Shown here: in pieces, positions 26,165 to 35,553 of the stretch
How positions within the stretch are numbered: position 1 is the first letter of the stretch
How the letters are laid out: each line of letters starts with the position of its first letter
Assembly (NCBI GenBank): GCA_937911865.1
Contig: CALDSK010000141.1
Span: 1-39,291, forward strand
Origin: an uncultured Synechococcus sp.
Lineage (GTDB): Bacteria; Cyanobacteriota; Cyanobacteriia; Phormidesmidales; Phormidesmidaceae
Length of the DNA stretch: 39,291 nucleotides
Direction: 5' to 3'
Program-made: the position numbers and the translations under genes
The notes under the pieces: generated by a model
The model's input: only the letters and a program-made list of their open reading frames with translations
Databases searched by the model: none
Told to the model about the DNA's origin: nothing

Positions 26165-27526
26165 ATGGAAACAGTTCACACTTTTGTAGATGTCTTGCGG
26201 CATCGCAGCATGTTTACAGGTGATCAAACCGCGTTTGTTTTTTTACCCGATGGTGAAACGGAGCGCGATACGTTGACCTATGCGCAGCTCAATCATCAGG
26301 CCCAAGTCATTGCCCGTCAGCTAGTTGCCAATCATGGGCTGACAAAAGGGGACAGAGCTTTACTGCTCTATCCCCAAGGATTAGAGTTTATCACGGCGTT
26401 TTTAGGCTGCTTGTATGCCGGGGTGGTAGCTGTTCCGGTAGCTATCATACGGCAAGACCCTCAGAAAGATCAGCAAGTTTTAGATACAATCGCTGCCGAC
26501 TCACAGGCTACCGTTGCACTGACCGATGAAGCTTTTGCGCAGCATTTAGACCTGTCTACCCTAACTGTCATTCTGCCCTCAGATACTTCTACATCAGATA
26601 TTTCTCCAGAACACGCTACATCAGCCACACCCACCAATGAGCAGAAGACCGTATTTCCACAGCTAACCCCCGAGACTCTTGCCTTTTTACAATATACCTC
26701 AGGGTCAACGGGTAAGCCCAAAGGGGTCATGGTCACTCACCAAAACCTATTGCACAATGCCCAACTGATTGAGCTGGCAACCCGGGGCGTGGGGCAAAAA
26801 CAGGAAACAATCGTTGGCTGGCTACCCTTTCACCATGATATGGGGCTCATCGGCTCGGTGCTACAGCCCATTAACATAGGAGATAGAGCGGTTATTATGC
26901 CGCCTTTGGCCTTCTTACAAAAGCCGATTCGTTGGCTACAGGCCATTTCTCACTATCAGGCAACGACCAGTGGCGGTCCTAATTTTGCCTACGATCTCTG
27001 TCTGATTAAATCGACCTCTGAGCAACGTGATCAACTTGATTTAACATCTTGGAAAGTTGCATTTACAGGCGCTGAAGCCGTTAACCCCCATACCTTAGAT
27101 CGATTTTCTCAGGCTTTTGCGGCGAGCGGCTTTCGGCGAGCGGCCTTTTACCCTTGCTATGGGATGGCTGAAGCAACCTTGATGATTTCGGGTGGCCAAA
27201 GGGATCTACCGCCTACAGAAGTGACAGTTTCTTTGTCGGCCCTCGAACAGAATCAGGTGGTCGAATCAACTGATACAAACCACGCCATTCGACGGATTGT
27301 CAGCTGCGGTCGTGCCTGGCTAGAACAATCCATTCAGATTGTAAATCCAACCACGCGGCGTCCTTGTTCTGCCCATCAGGTGGGTGAAATTTGGGTGTCG
27401 GGGGCCAGTATCACCCAGGGGTATTGGCACAAAACTGAAGCGACCCAAGCTACCTTTGGCGCTGTTTTATCAGGTTCAGAGTCAGGCCCCTCAAATCAAA
27501 ATACCTTTTTAAGAACAGGCGATTAA
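26165..27526 (+). CDS. FAAL-ACP 2, N-terminal part (adenylation core) ending at the TAA
   Basis: 453 residues from ATG 26165 (METVHTFVDVLRHR, a usual FAAL start); the frame is open back to TTG 26138. It has the complete large N-terminal subdomain of an FAAL: LQYTSGSTGKPKGVMVTH, WLPFHHDMGLIGSVLQP, ATTSGGPNFAYDLC and YPCYGMAEATLMISGGQ. It ends FLRTGD-stop, one codon short of the hinge, so it lacks the C-terminal lid subdomain that completes adenylation and transfer. If this is the real product it may be inactive or need the downstream part in trans. It is about 60% similar by eye to FAAL-ACP 1, suggesting tandem duplication. Confidence 0.8.
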   Translation: METVHTFVDVLRHRSMFTGDQTAFVFLPDGETERDTLTYAQLNHQAQVIARQLVANHGLTKGDRALLLYPQGLEFITAFLGCLYAGVVAVPVAIIRQDPQKDQQVLDTIAADSQATVALTDEAFAQHLDLSTLTVILPSDTSTSDISPEHATSATPTNEQKTVFPQLTPETLAFLQYTSGSTGKPKGVMVTHQNLLHNAQLIELATRGVGQKQETIVGWLPFHHDMGLIGSVLQPINIGDRAVIMPPLAFLQKPIRWLQAISHYQATTSGGPNFAYDLCLIKSTSEQRDQLDLTSWKVAFTGAEAVNPHTLDRFSQAFAASGFRRAAFYPCYGMAEATLMISGGQRDLPPTEVTVSLSALEQNQVVESTDTNHAIRRIVSCGRAWLEQSIQIVNPTTRRPCSAHQVGEIWVSGASITQGYWHKTEATQATFGAVLSGSESGPSNQNTFLRTGD

Positions 27527-27532
27527 GGGTTT

Positions 27533-28273
27533 ATGCATGAGGGTGAATTATTTATCACCGGGCGACTGAAAGACATGATAATTGTTCGAGGTCGCAACTA
27601 TTATCCTCAAGATCTTGAAGCGACTGTACATCGGTGCTATGCAGCTGCAGGGCCTAATAGCTGCGCGGCATTTAGCATTGAAAGAGAAGACCAAGAACGC
27701 GTCGTGATTGTACAAGAAATAGCATCAGCCAAGGATCTAGACTTCTCCGATATTGCTAAATCGATCCGAGCACAAATTGCAGAAAGACATGGCTTACAAG
27801 CTCATGCGATTGTACTAATTGCCGCCGGTAGCCTACCCAAAACAGCTAGCAATAAAGTTCAAAGATCAGCCTGCAAACAGGCCTTTTTAACAGACTCGTT
27901 CGATGCAATCTATCAAGATATTCTTCCTGTGCAGCCAGCTGATACACAGGTTGACAATCAGGCTATGCCATCACTTTCATCTTTACTTTCTCTCTCAAAT
28001 GATAGATCTGTCAGCGCCGCTCACCTACAACAGTGGTTAGTGACGCGTTTAGCAAACACCCTACAGCGACCGACTCAAGAAATTGATATCGTTGAATCTT
28101 TTGCGGCCTATGGCATAGATTCATCATCTGCTGTCAGCATGACAGACGAATTGGCCGAAGCACTTCATCAAGAGCTAGATCCTATGATCTTTTGGGAATA
28201 TCCCAGTATTGAAAAATTATCTATTTACTTGAGTGAATTGTGCGAAGCCCCCAAACCCATAGCAACTGTCTAA
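27533..28273 (+). CDS. FAAL-ACP 2, C-terminal part (lid subdomain plus ACP)
   Basis: 246 residues from ATG 27533, the first Met after the TAA and in the same frame. It starts MHEGELFITGRLKDMIIVRG with RNYYPQD following, the A8 and lid subdomain of an FAAL, and ends in an ACP with AAYGIDSSSAVSM (phosphopantetheine Ser) and FWEYPSIEKLSIYL. AAGGG (27525-27529) overlaps the stop and lies only 3 nt from the ATG, a poor but possible ribosome site for re-initiation. A free lid-ACP could still serve as a stand-alone carrier. The P450 follows after 60 bp. Confidence 0.75.
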   Translation: MHEGELFITGRLKDMIIVRGRNYYPQDLEATVHRCYAAAGPNSCAAFSIEREDQERVVIVQEIASAKDLDFSDIAKSIRAQIAERHGLQAHAIVLIAAGSLPKTASNKVQRSACKQAFLTDSFDAIYQDILPVQPADTQVDNQAMPSLSSLLSLSNDRSVSAAHLQQWLVTRLANTLQRPTQEIDIVESFAAYGIDSSSAVSMTDELAEALHQELDPMIFWEYPSIEKLSIYLSELCEAPKPIATV

Positions 28274-28335
28274 TAACAATTAGCTCGATCTTCGTCTCTT
28301 TCTTTTAGTTATCTGCTAGTCAAGTGAGCTCTGAA

Positions 28336-29610
28336 ATGTCTTCATCACCACGCTCTTCAACAGCTTTGTCACCTGTCTCAGATACAACGCCTTTTCGGTT
28401 TAATCCGTATAAAGCTGAATTTGCGGCTGATCCTTATCCTACCTACCGTCGTCTGAGAGCAGAATTCCCTTTTTATAAAACACCTGGCTTTATGGGAAAT
28501 GAGCTGTTCCTCACCTGTTTTAGGGATGTTCGCAGTGTTCTTTCCGATGCTCGACTTCAGGTCGATACTCTACCCCAACGCATTCAAAAAAAGAGCGAGT
28601 ATTTAGAGCCATCCGATAATCTTGATGACCTCAGTCAAACCATTAGCCAATGGTTGTTTTTTTTGAACCCGCCGGATCATACGAAGCTGCGAGGTCTGGT
28701 GAGTCAAGCGTTTTCTGCGGGGGCGATCGCAAAAATGCACGTCTTCGTCCAACGCACCATTCAAGACTTGGTCGAACCCATTGAGACCGGGCAGATCGTA
28801 GACATTATGCCAACGATTGCCTATCCGCTCCCAGCCCTGCTAACCGCGTATATTTTGGGCATCCCTAAAGAAGACTGTGGCTACCTTACCCGTTGGTCAC
28901 GTACTTTATTTTGGGTGTTCGATCAGCCCATTTCCTTAGAAAAATACGCCAAACTCAATCAGGTAGCCGCAGAATTTACAGCATATTTTAGAGATATTTT
29001 ACGCCAGCGACAACAAACGCCACAAGACGACTTACTCAGCCATTTAGCTACCGCGATTAATGATGACGACCAGCTCACCGAGGAAGATATTCTCTCTTTT
29101 TGCGCGATGATTTTTAGCGTCGGGCAAGAAACGACCGGTAGCGCCATCGGTAGTAGCCTACTGTCACTTTTACAACATCCCGAACAGTGGGCGCTTCTTC
29201 AGCGTGAGCCAACGCTATTAAAGGGGGCCGTCGAAGAGCTATTGCGCTATGAGAGCCCTACGCAAATCTTAGTCAGGGTCGCCGCTGAAGACATTGACTT
29301 AGCAGGACATAAGGTTTTGGCTGGATCGCGAGTTGTGGCCTGCTTAGGGGCTGCCAATCGAGATCCAGCCCATTTTCCCAATCCCGATAGGCTGGATATT
29401 ACGAGAGCAATCAAACCGAATTTAGCCTTTGGCTCCGGTATCCATCACTGTCTCGGGGGGCCCTTGGCCCGAATGATGTGCCAGCTCACCTTACAGACGC
29501 TGATAGAAGGGTTTACCGAGCTGCGACTGGTTTCTGAAACTCCTGATTGGCGACACAACTTCATTGTGCGTGGCTTAAACACGCTGCCAATTGAATTTAG
29601 GCGGTATTGA
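28336..29610 (+). CDS. Cytochrome P450
   Basis: 424 residues from ATG 28336; GTG 28324 is an in-frame alternative. The I-helix motif is FSVGQETTGSAIG (acid-alcohol pair ET), the K-helix ExxR is EELLRYESP, and the haem-ligand loop is FGSGIHHCLGGPLAR with Cys at about 372. It is a soluble bacterial class, with no membrane anchor, needing ferredoxin and reductase from elsewhere. It sits between the FAAL and PKS genes; its stop overlaps the PKS start (TGATG), so the two are tightly coupled. Hydroxylation, desaturation or coupling of the acyl chain or aromatic product is inferred from context. The substrate is unknown. Confidence 0.93.
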   Translation: MSSSPRSSTALSPVSDTTPFRFNPYKAEFAADPYPTYRRLRAEFPFYKTPGFMGNELFLTCFRDVRSVLSDARLQVDTLPQRIQKKSEYLEPSDNLDDLSQTISQWLFFLNPPDHTKLRGLVSQAFSAGAIAKMHVFVQRTIQDLVEPIETGQIVDIMPTIAYPLPALLTAYILGIPKEDCGYLTRWSRTLFWVFDQPISLEKYAKLNQVAAEFTAYFRDILRQRQQTPQDDLLSHLATAINDDDQLTEEDILSFCAMIFSVGQETTGSAIGSSLLSLLQHPEQWALLQREPTLLKGAVEELLRYESPTQILVRVAAEDIDLAGHKVLAGSRVVACLGAANRDPAHFPNPDRLDITRAIKPNLAFGSGIHHCLGGPLARMMCQLTLQTLIEGFTELRLVSETPDWRHNFIVRGLNTLPIEFRRY

Positions 29611-32600
29611 TGATGACTACGCCTTTACCGACATCTCTTCAAGAGCCGATTGCCATTGTTGGTATTGGTTGCCGCTTTCCCAGCGCCAACCGGCCAGATG
29701 CTTTTTGGGAACTGCTCAAAAATGGTGTCGATATTATTCGAGAGAAACCTACTCACCGCCAGGAACTTGAGGCTGACTATGATGCTGAAACAGATATACA
29801 GGCGAGTGCGCGTTTGGGTGGATTTATCGACCAAGTAACAGATTTTGACCCTCAGTTTTTTCAGATTTCTCCGCGTGAAGCAGCACTAATCGATCCTCAG
29901 CAAAGGTTGTTGCTAGAGACGAGTTGGGAAGCTCTAGAAGACGCCAGAGAAATTCCAGCGCAGTTGGCTGGTAGCCCGACGGGGGTATTTATCGGTATGA
30001 GTAATCGAGACTATGCCCATGCCAAACCCATGCGTACCACCACCGATGCCCATGTGGTGACGGGGATCAGCAATAGTATTGCGGCCAATCGACTCTCTTT
30101 TGTCTTCGATTTTGTTGGCCCTAGCTTAGTGGTTGATACGGCCTGTTCGTCCTCTTTGGTAGCTGTTCATCTGGCCTGCCAAAGCTTGTGGCAAGGAGAA
30201 TCTACGTTGGCTTTAGCGGGGGGCGCTCAGCTGATGCTGTCTTCGTGGGTGAGCCATCGCCTAGCCGCAGCTGGGTTCTTAGCAGAAGATGGCCGCTGCA
30301 AAACGTTTGATAGCCGGGCCAATGGCTATGTACGGGGTGAGGGGGTCGGTATGGTTGTGCTCAAGCCGTTAGCTAAAGCTCGGGCAGATGGTAATCCTGT
30401 TTATGCGCTGATTCGCGGAAGCGCAGTCAATCAAGACGGGCGCAGCAATGGCATGACTGCCCCTAATCCTCGAGCACTGACTGCGGTCATCAAGGCGGCT
30501 TACCGGCAGGCAGGGGTTTCCCCTGGTGAGGGTCAGTATGTTGAAGCCCACGGCACAGGTACCCGACTGGGTGACCCGATGGAAATGAAGGCATTAGGAG
30601 AGGTGCTTTCTGAAGCTCGCGCTGTTGATAATGGCTGTTTTGTAGGCTCTGTAAAAACAAACATTGGCCACACCGAAGCCGCTGCTGGGATTGCTGGACT
30701 AATTAAAGTTGCTTTATCGCTCAAACACCAACAAATTCCCCCGAGCCTGCATTTACAAACGCCTAATCCTTTGATTCGATTGGATCGATTGCCCCTTAAA
30801 TTGGTGTCTGAACTAACGCCGTGGCCGCAGATGCCCACGCAGCGTTGTACGCAGGATGCCCCGGCCAAAATCGCAGGCGTTAGTTCTTTTGGATTTGGCG
30901 GAACCAATGCCCATATAGTGCTAGCAGCTGCGCCTGATTCCCAAATTACTGGTTTCCAAGGTGTTGATCCTGAGCCAGCTACTGACCCTGAAGCTGACTT
31001 ACAACAAGATCCAGGCGCTTACCAGGTCTTAACGCTCTCAGCCAAAACTGAACCAGCGCTACAAGCCATGGCCCAGCAGTACGCTGATTGGTTGGATAAT
31101 CACTCCGAATTTGCCCTTGCTGATGTTTGCTTTAGTGCTAACACGGGGCGATCGCAGTTTAAGCATCGGCTGACGGCTGTTGCCAAAACGAATGAACAAT
31201 TGCAGAGGCAGCTTCAGGCATTTTCCCAAGGGAAAGAAACTGCCGACCTTATTTCTTATCAGCTGCTCCGGCAGAAGAAAATCCCTAAAGTGGCTTTTCT
31301 GTTTACCGGGCAGGGTGCTCAATATGAAAATATGGGTCGTCAGCTCTATGAGCAGGAACCGCTCTTTCGAGAATGCATTAATCACTGTGCCGATATTTTA
31401 GAGGGCACTTTATCAAGGCCTCTGTTGAAAATTCTTTACCCTAATTTTTCAGATGCCTCTGGGTCAGCATCTGAACCGGTAGCAGAGAACTCCATTCATC
31501 TAACCGCTTATACTCAGCCTGCACTGTTTGCGTTGGAATATGCGCTAGCTAAGCTTTGGCAATTTTGGGGAATCGAACCAACGGTATTGATGGGCCATAG
31601 CCTGGGTGAATATGTAGCAGCGTGTCTCGCGGGCGTCTTTAGCTTAGAAGACGCGCTGACCCTGGTTGCTGCTCGGGGGCGGTTGATGCAAGCGTTACCC
31701 GAAAATGGCATGATGGTGTCGGCGCTGGCCACAGTAGAACAAATTGAGCGGGCGATCGCAGCAACTGAGCTAATTTTGCATTCAGTAGACAGACAATCTG
31801 CTGCAAAGAACACAACTGAGAACAAAGTTGTTATCGCTGGATTTAATGGCCCAGAAAGTACGGTTATTTCGGGCGATCGCGCATCTATCCGCGCCGTTTG
31901 CCAACAGCTAGAAGCTCAACAGATAAAATTCAAACCCTTGCAGGTCTCCCACGCTTTTCACTCCTCGCTCATGCTCCCCATGGTCGAGAGTTTTGAACAA
32001 ATCGCTCATCGCATTCAATACTATCCGCCCACCCAACCTATCGTCTCAACCATAACGGGAAAACTAGTCGACCACGATATGACAACACCTGACTACTGGT
32101 GCCAGCAAATCATCAGTCCGGTTCGGTTCGCAGATGGCATGTCAACTTTACAGCAACAGGGCTGTGAAATATTTCTGGAGCCAGGGCCAAAGCCGGTGTT
32201 TTTGGGAATGGGACGACAGTGCTTGACCCGCAACACTTCTGAATCTCGCGTATCAGCTTTGTGGTTGCCGAGCCTCCGCGAACAGAAAGATGACTGGCAG
32301 CAAATGCTAAGTAGCTTAGGTGCATTGGCAATTCACGGTCTACCGGTTAACTGGGGGCAGCTAGCATTATCCAGCCAAGCTAAAACTGTTTCCCTACCCA
32401 CCTATCCTTTTCAGCGTCAGCGCTACTGGATGCCCTTAGTCACTAATGAGCCCAACGCTCTACCCAGCCATCTGCCTGCAGCCATTTCCGCAACAGATCG
32501 GCTGACCGCAAAACAAACTTCAGTGGTCAGACAACTGAGTCAGGGAAATCTCGCCCCCCTGCTAGAACAGTTGTCAACAAAAGTTTCCTCCGATTCTGTG

Positions 32601-33812
32601 AAACAGCTGCCAGAGATACTCTCAGCCTTAGCCAAACTTCATCAGCATCAGACTAAGACCAGCGAAACGCCAAACCTAGCCGCCAACATCGCATTCGACA
32701 AGGCATCTACCTATCTGGACAACGAGACAACACTATCCAAAGATTGGAATCGTCTACATCAGCCATCAATGGCCTCAGAAGAACGCCAACAATTACTCAG
32801 AGAGTACTTTGGGGAAATTCTGTCCGTCGTACTAGGTATCACGCCGCCCCAGCTAGATTGGGAGCAACACTTAGCTAATTTGGGCTTTGACTCCCTGATG
32901 GCAACCGAGCTGCGGCGACGATTGGAGACTAAGCTTAATGTCAATGTCCCCGTAGAGTTCTTCGCTCAGCTCAACCTGGAGCAGTTTGTAGAACAGATCA
33001 GACTGCTGATAGAAAAGTCTCTTCAACCGACTGGGAAGGAGGATCTGGAAAAAGCTAAAGCGCAGGCTTCTTTATGGGTAAAATCACCTGCTAATGCAGA
33101 TCAACTGAGTTTATTTTGCTTTCCCCATGCCGGGGGCGGTGCTTCGTTCTTTCAACCGTGGTCAAAGCATCTACCGACTGAGATTGCGCTTTGCCCCATT
33201 CAGTTGCCGGGGCACGAAAATCGCCAAAATGAGATGCTTCTAACGCAGGTAAAAGCTGTTGTCAGCGCGATTGCGTCCTCTCTAGAAACCTATCTAAACA
33301 AACCGTTCGCCATTTTTGGCCATAGTATGGGAGCCCTCCTTGCCTTTGAACTAGCGCGCGAATTTCGACGGCGAAAATGGCCCTTGCCCAATCATCTTTT
33401 TGTCTCTGGCTACCGTGCCCCACAGCTGCCCGATTTAACTCTGACGATTCATCATTTACCCGAGACTAACTTCATTGAAGCCTTGCAAAAATTCCAGGGA
33501 ATGCCGCCGTCTTTACTGCATTCGCCAGCGCTACTCACACCATACCTGCCACAACTGAGAGCAGATTTTAAGCTGTTAGAAACCTATATCTATACCAATG
33601 AAGATCCACTCGACTGCCCGATTACAGCCTTTAGAGGAACCTCAGATTCCATAGTTAGCCCCGCAGCCTTATCCGCTTGGCAAAATCAGACCAGCCATGA
33701 TTTTCAACAGCAAACGTTTCCTGGCGATCATTTCTTTTTCCAAACTGACCCTCAATCACTGATTGATGCGATCTCAGCCAAACTTTCCACTGCCACGTTA
33801 CCCGTATCTTAG
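29610..33812 (+). CDS. Type I polyketide synthase module KS-AT-ACP-TE
   Basis: 1400 residues from ATG 29610, which shares one base with the P450 stop. KS (about 12-440) has the full triad C179 (DTACSSS), H314 (EAHGTGT) and H354 (NIGHTEAAAG). AT (about 560-890) has GQGAQ, GHSLGEYVAA with S664, and HAFH (781-784), which predicts malonyl-CoA. The ACP has NLGFDSLMATEL with S1095. The TE (about 1165-1395) has CFPHAGGGASFF, GHSMGALLAFEL with S1239, and GDHFFF for the His, and resembles type II/TesA thioesterases. There is no KR, DH, ER or MT, so it makes an unreduced beta-ketoacyl-ACP. Both the KS start (EPIAIVGIGCRFP) and the linkers are normal, so it looks functional. Confidence 0.94.
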   Translation: MMTTPLPTSLQEPIAIVGIGCRFPSANRPDAFWELLKNGVDIIREKPTHRQELEADYDAETDIQASARLGGFIDQVTDFDPQFFQISPREAALIDPQQRLLLETSWEALEDAREIPAQLAGSPTGVFIGMSNRDYAHAKPMRTTTDAHVVTGISNSIAANRLSFVFDFVGPSLVVDTACSSSLVAVHLACQSLWQGESTLALAGGAQLMLSSWVSHRLAAAGFLAEDGRCKTFDSRANGYVRGEGVGMVVLKPLAKARADGNPVYALIRGSAVNQDGRSNGMTAPNPRALTAVIKAAYRQAGVSPGEGQYVEAHGTGTRLGDPMEMKALGEVLSEARAVDNGCFVGSVKTNIGHTEAAAGIAGLIKVALSLKHQQIPPSLHLQTPNPLIRLDRLPLKLVSELTPWPQMPTQRCTQDAPAKIAGVSSFGFGGTNAHIVLAAAPDSQITGFQGVDPEPATDPEADLQQDPGAYQVLTLSAKTEPALQAMAQQYADWLDNHSEFALADVCFSANTGRSQFKHRLTAVAKTNEQLQRQLQAFSQGKETADLISYQLLRQKKIPKVAFLFTGQGAQYENMGRQLYEQEPLFRECINHCADILEGTLSRPLLKILYPNFSDASGSASEPVAENSIHLTAYTQPALFALEYALAKLWQFWGIEPTVLMGHSLGEYVAACLAGVFSLEDALTLVAARGRLMQALPENGMMVSALATVEQIERAIAATELILHSVDRQSAAKNTTENKVVIAGFNGPESTVISGDRASIRAVCQQLEAQQIKFKPLQVSHAFHSSLMLPMVESFEQIAHRIQYYPPTQPIVSTITGKLVDHDMTTPDYWCQQIISPVRFADGMSTLQQQGCEIFLEPGPKPVFLGMGRQCLTRNTSESRVSALWLPSLREQKDDWQQMLSSLGALAIHGLPVNWGQLALSSQAKTVSLPTYPFQRQRYWMPLVTNEPNALPSHLPAAISATDRLTAKQTSVVRQLSQGNLAPLLEQLSTKVSSDSVKQLPEILSALAKLHQHQTKTSETPNLAANIAFDKASTYLDNETTLSKDWNRLHQPSMASEERQQLLREYFGEILSVVLGITPPQLDWEQHLANLGFDSLMATELRRRLETKLNVNVPVEFFAQLNLEQFVEQIRLLIEKSLQPTGKEDLEKAKAQASLWVKSPANADQLSLFCFPHAGGGASFFQPWSKHLPTEIALCPIQLPGHENRQNEMLLTQVKAVVSAIASSLETYLNKPFAIFGHSMGALLAFELAREFRRRKWPLPNHLFVSGYRAPQLPDLTLTIHHLPETNFIEALQKFQGMPPSLLHSPALLTPYLPQLRADFKLLETYIYTNEDPLDCPITAFRGTSDSIVSPAALSAWQNQTSHDFQQQTFPGDHFFFQTDPQSLIDAISAKLSTATLPVS

Positions 33813-33814
33813 TT

Positions 33815-34936
33815 ATGGCTTACATTGCAGCAGCCTCAACGGCATTTCCAACGCATTATTATCCACAGGAGGTATTGGCAACAACCTTAAAAAAGTACTT
33901 TATGATCAGCCAACTCGACTTCGACCTTGAGGTAATCGATCGCTTCTTTACAAATGTGGCCATTGAGGGTCGGTACTTTATGTTGCCCCTCGATTCTTTT
34001 TTCGATCCACCGACTGTAGAAACAGGATTTCAGGCAACGGTAGAGGCAACGGTAAGTTTGTTAGAGGTAGCTGTACGCCAGCTGCTAGAGAAAGCCAGCT
34101 TGGCGCCAGAAGATATTTCACAACTGACTACAACAACGCTAGTCTCAGCGGTGCCGTCTGTTGACGCTCGGTTGATGAATCGAGTTCCTTTCGCCCCGCA
34201 GATCAAGCGGTTACCCATTGGCGGCGTAGGCTGTATGGGCGGTGCCTTTGGCGTTGCTCGCGTTGCAGACTATCTGCGTGGCCATCCTACAGAGACCGCG
34301 CTTATTGCTGCGGCTGAACCCTCTTCAGCCCTATGGCTAGGATCTCTTCAGCGTGATTTAGCAGCCATGATTCACCAGCTACCTGAAGATCCCAGCCAGT
34401 ATAGCGACATTGTTATGACCATCATCACAGCAGCGCTTTTTGGAGATGGGGCGGGGGCTGTCCTGATGGTCGGAGACGAACATCCACTGGCTCAGCCGGG
34501 ATGCCCACAAGTAATCGACAGTGTTTCTATGCTATTACCGGACACGATCGATTTAATGGGGATGGAAAGAGTCAACACAGGAACCCGAAATATTCTTCGG
34601 CCAGAGGTGAGTGAGTATGCCAGAGAGGGGTTACGCCGGGCAATCGACCCGCTGTTAGAAAAACACAATCTCTCTTCAGACAAAATTGAGCGTTGGCTGG
34701 TACATCCTGGCGGGCCAAAAATTATTAGTGCGGTGACCGAAGAGTTTGGACTAGAGGATCGCGCGCTCCAATGCAGTCGAGAGGTTCTGGCAAAAGTGGG
34801 CAATATCTCCTCTCCGACAGTGCTATATATTCTCGATCAGGTGTTGGCAGAAGCGCCGCCTGCCTCTGGAGCGTATGGTCTGATGATTGCTATGGGGCCA
34901 GGTTTTTCTCAGGAAGTGTTGTTACTTAAGTGGTGA
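33815..34936 (+). CDS. Type III polyketide synthase (chalcone/alkylresorcinol synthase superfamily)
   Basis: 373 residues, starting 2 bp after the PKS stop. The catalytic triad is visible: C140 in GGVGCMGGAFGVARVADYL, H297 in WLVHPGGPKII, and N330 in VGNISSPTVLYIL. Other conserved parts are LFGDGAGAVLMVG and the closing GAYGLMIAMGPGFSQEVLLLKW. This is a thiolase-fold, CoA/ACP-independent type III synthase rather than FabH. It condenses malonyl-CoA on an acyl starter and cyclises to a resorcinol, phloroglucinol or pyrone. Substrate chain and cyclisation mode are not readable by eye. The tight spacing on both sides indicates one transcript with the type I PKS and the methyltransferase. Confidence 0.92.
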   Translation: MAYIAAASTAFPTHYYPQEVLATTLKKYFMISQLDFDLEVIDRFFTNVAIEGRYFMLPLDSFFDPPTVETGFQATVEATVSLLEVAVRQLLEKASLAPEDISQLTTTTLVSAVPSVDARLMNRVPFAPQIKRLPIGGVGCMGGAFGVARVADYLRGHPTETALIAAAEPSSALWLGSLQRDLAAMIHQLPEDPSQYSDIVMTIITAALFGDGAGAVLMVGDEHPLAQPGCPQVIDSVSMLLPDTIDLMGMERVNTGTRNILRPEVSEYAREGLRRAIDPLLEKHNLSSDKIERWLVHPGGPKIISAVTEEFGLEDRALQCSREVLAKVGNISSPTVLYILDQVLAEAPPASGAYGLMIAMGPGFSQEVLLLKW

Positions 34937-34942
34937 ATAGTG

Positions 34943-35476
34943 ATGATGACTCGATGGATATTTGTTTTGATTGTTATGGCTGTTGTGGTTCAGCGAGTGT
35001 TTGAGGTGCGACTGAGCAACCGTAATGTAGCTCAAATTTTAGAGCGGGGAGGAAAAGAGGAAAGTGATAATGCTTTGCCCCTGGTTAAGCTTCTGCAAAT
35101 TTGCTGGTGGATCAGCATGATTGCAGAAGTTTGGTGGTTTGATCGACCTTTTATTCCATGGCTGGCGGCAGTAGGAATTCTGGGTGCGATCGCCGGTCAA
35201 GTTTTGCGCTATTTTTCCATGCGAGCCTTGGGCTGGCGGTGGACCCTACCCATTATGACTTTGCCTAGCCAACCACTCGTTAAAAACGGGGTTTATGCCT
35301 ATCTGCGGCATCCTAACTGGCTAGGTGTTGTGATTGAAATCGCGGCCCTGCCCTTAATTCATAATGCCTATCTCACAGCCATCTTTTTCTCTATAGCAAA
35401 TGGTGTACTCATGTACAAACGAATTCAGCTCGAAGAAGCGGTTCTCCACGCCTCGGTTGAACAAGCGGCCATCTAG
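34943..35476 (+). CDS. ICMT-like integral membrane methyltransferase
   Basis: 177 residues from ATG 34943, with a second ATG at 34946. It is a small polytopic protein (about four hydrophobic segments) of the isoprenylcysteine carboxyl methyltransferase family: VVQRVFEVRLSNRNV at the N-terminus and the SAM-binding block NGVYAYLRHPNWLGVVIE near residue 115, with aliphatic helices around. In Streptomyces, the homologous SrsB next to a type III PKS O-methylates alkylresorcinols, so a phenol O-methyltransferase is the natural guess here. The start lies 6 bp after the type III PKS stop. Confidence 0.85.
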   Translation: MMTRWIFVLIVMAVVVQRVFEVRLSNRNVAQILERGGKEESDNALPLVKLLQICWWISMIAEVWWFDRPFIPWLAAVGILGAIAGQVLRYFSMRALGWRWTLPIMTLPSQPLVKNGVYAYLRHPNWLGVVIEIAALPLIHNAYLTAIFFSIANGVLMYKRIQLEEAVLHASVEQAAI

Positions 35477-35553
35477 ATAGAACTTTGTTTTTGGCCTCTA
35501 TCTGACCTTGCCCTTCAACTTTGTGTAGGCTACTCAATACCCTTAGTTCCGTT

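Larger units (their letters stand above)
26165..28273 (+). pseudogene. FAAL-ACP 2, full-length frame interrupted by one in-frame TAA
   Basis: Bases 26165-28273 form a single frame, colinear with FAAL-ACP 1 over its whole length, except for TAA at 27524-27526 in the RTGD(L)GFM motif where FAAL-ACP 1 has Leu. One base change (TTA to TAA) explains it. The sequence cannot tell whether this is a true nonsense mutation, a sequencing error, readthrough, or two separately translated halves; the two halves are given as separate entries. Confidence 0.7.

Noticed and set aside
33815..34936. FabH (3-oxoacyl-ACP synthase III) assignment.
   Set aside because: The Cys-His-Asn context GVGCMGGA, HPGGPKI and GNISSPTVL fits type III PKS better than FabH.
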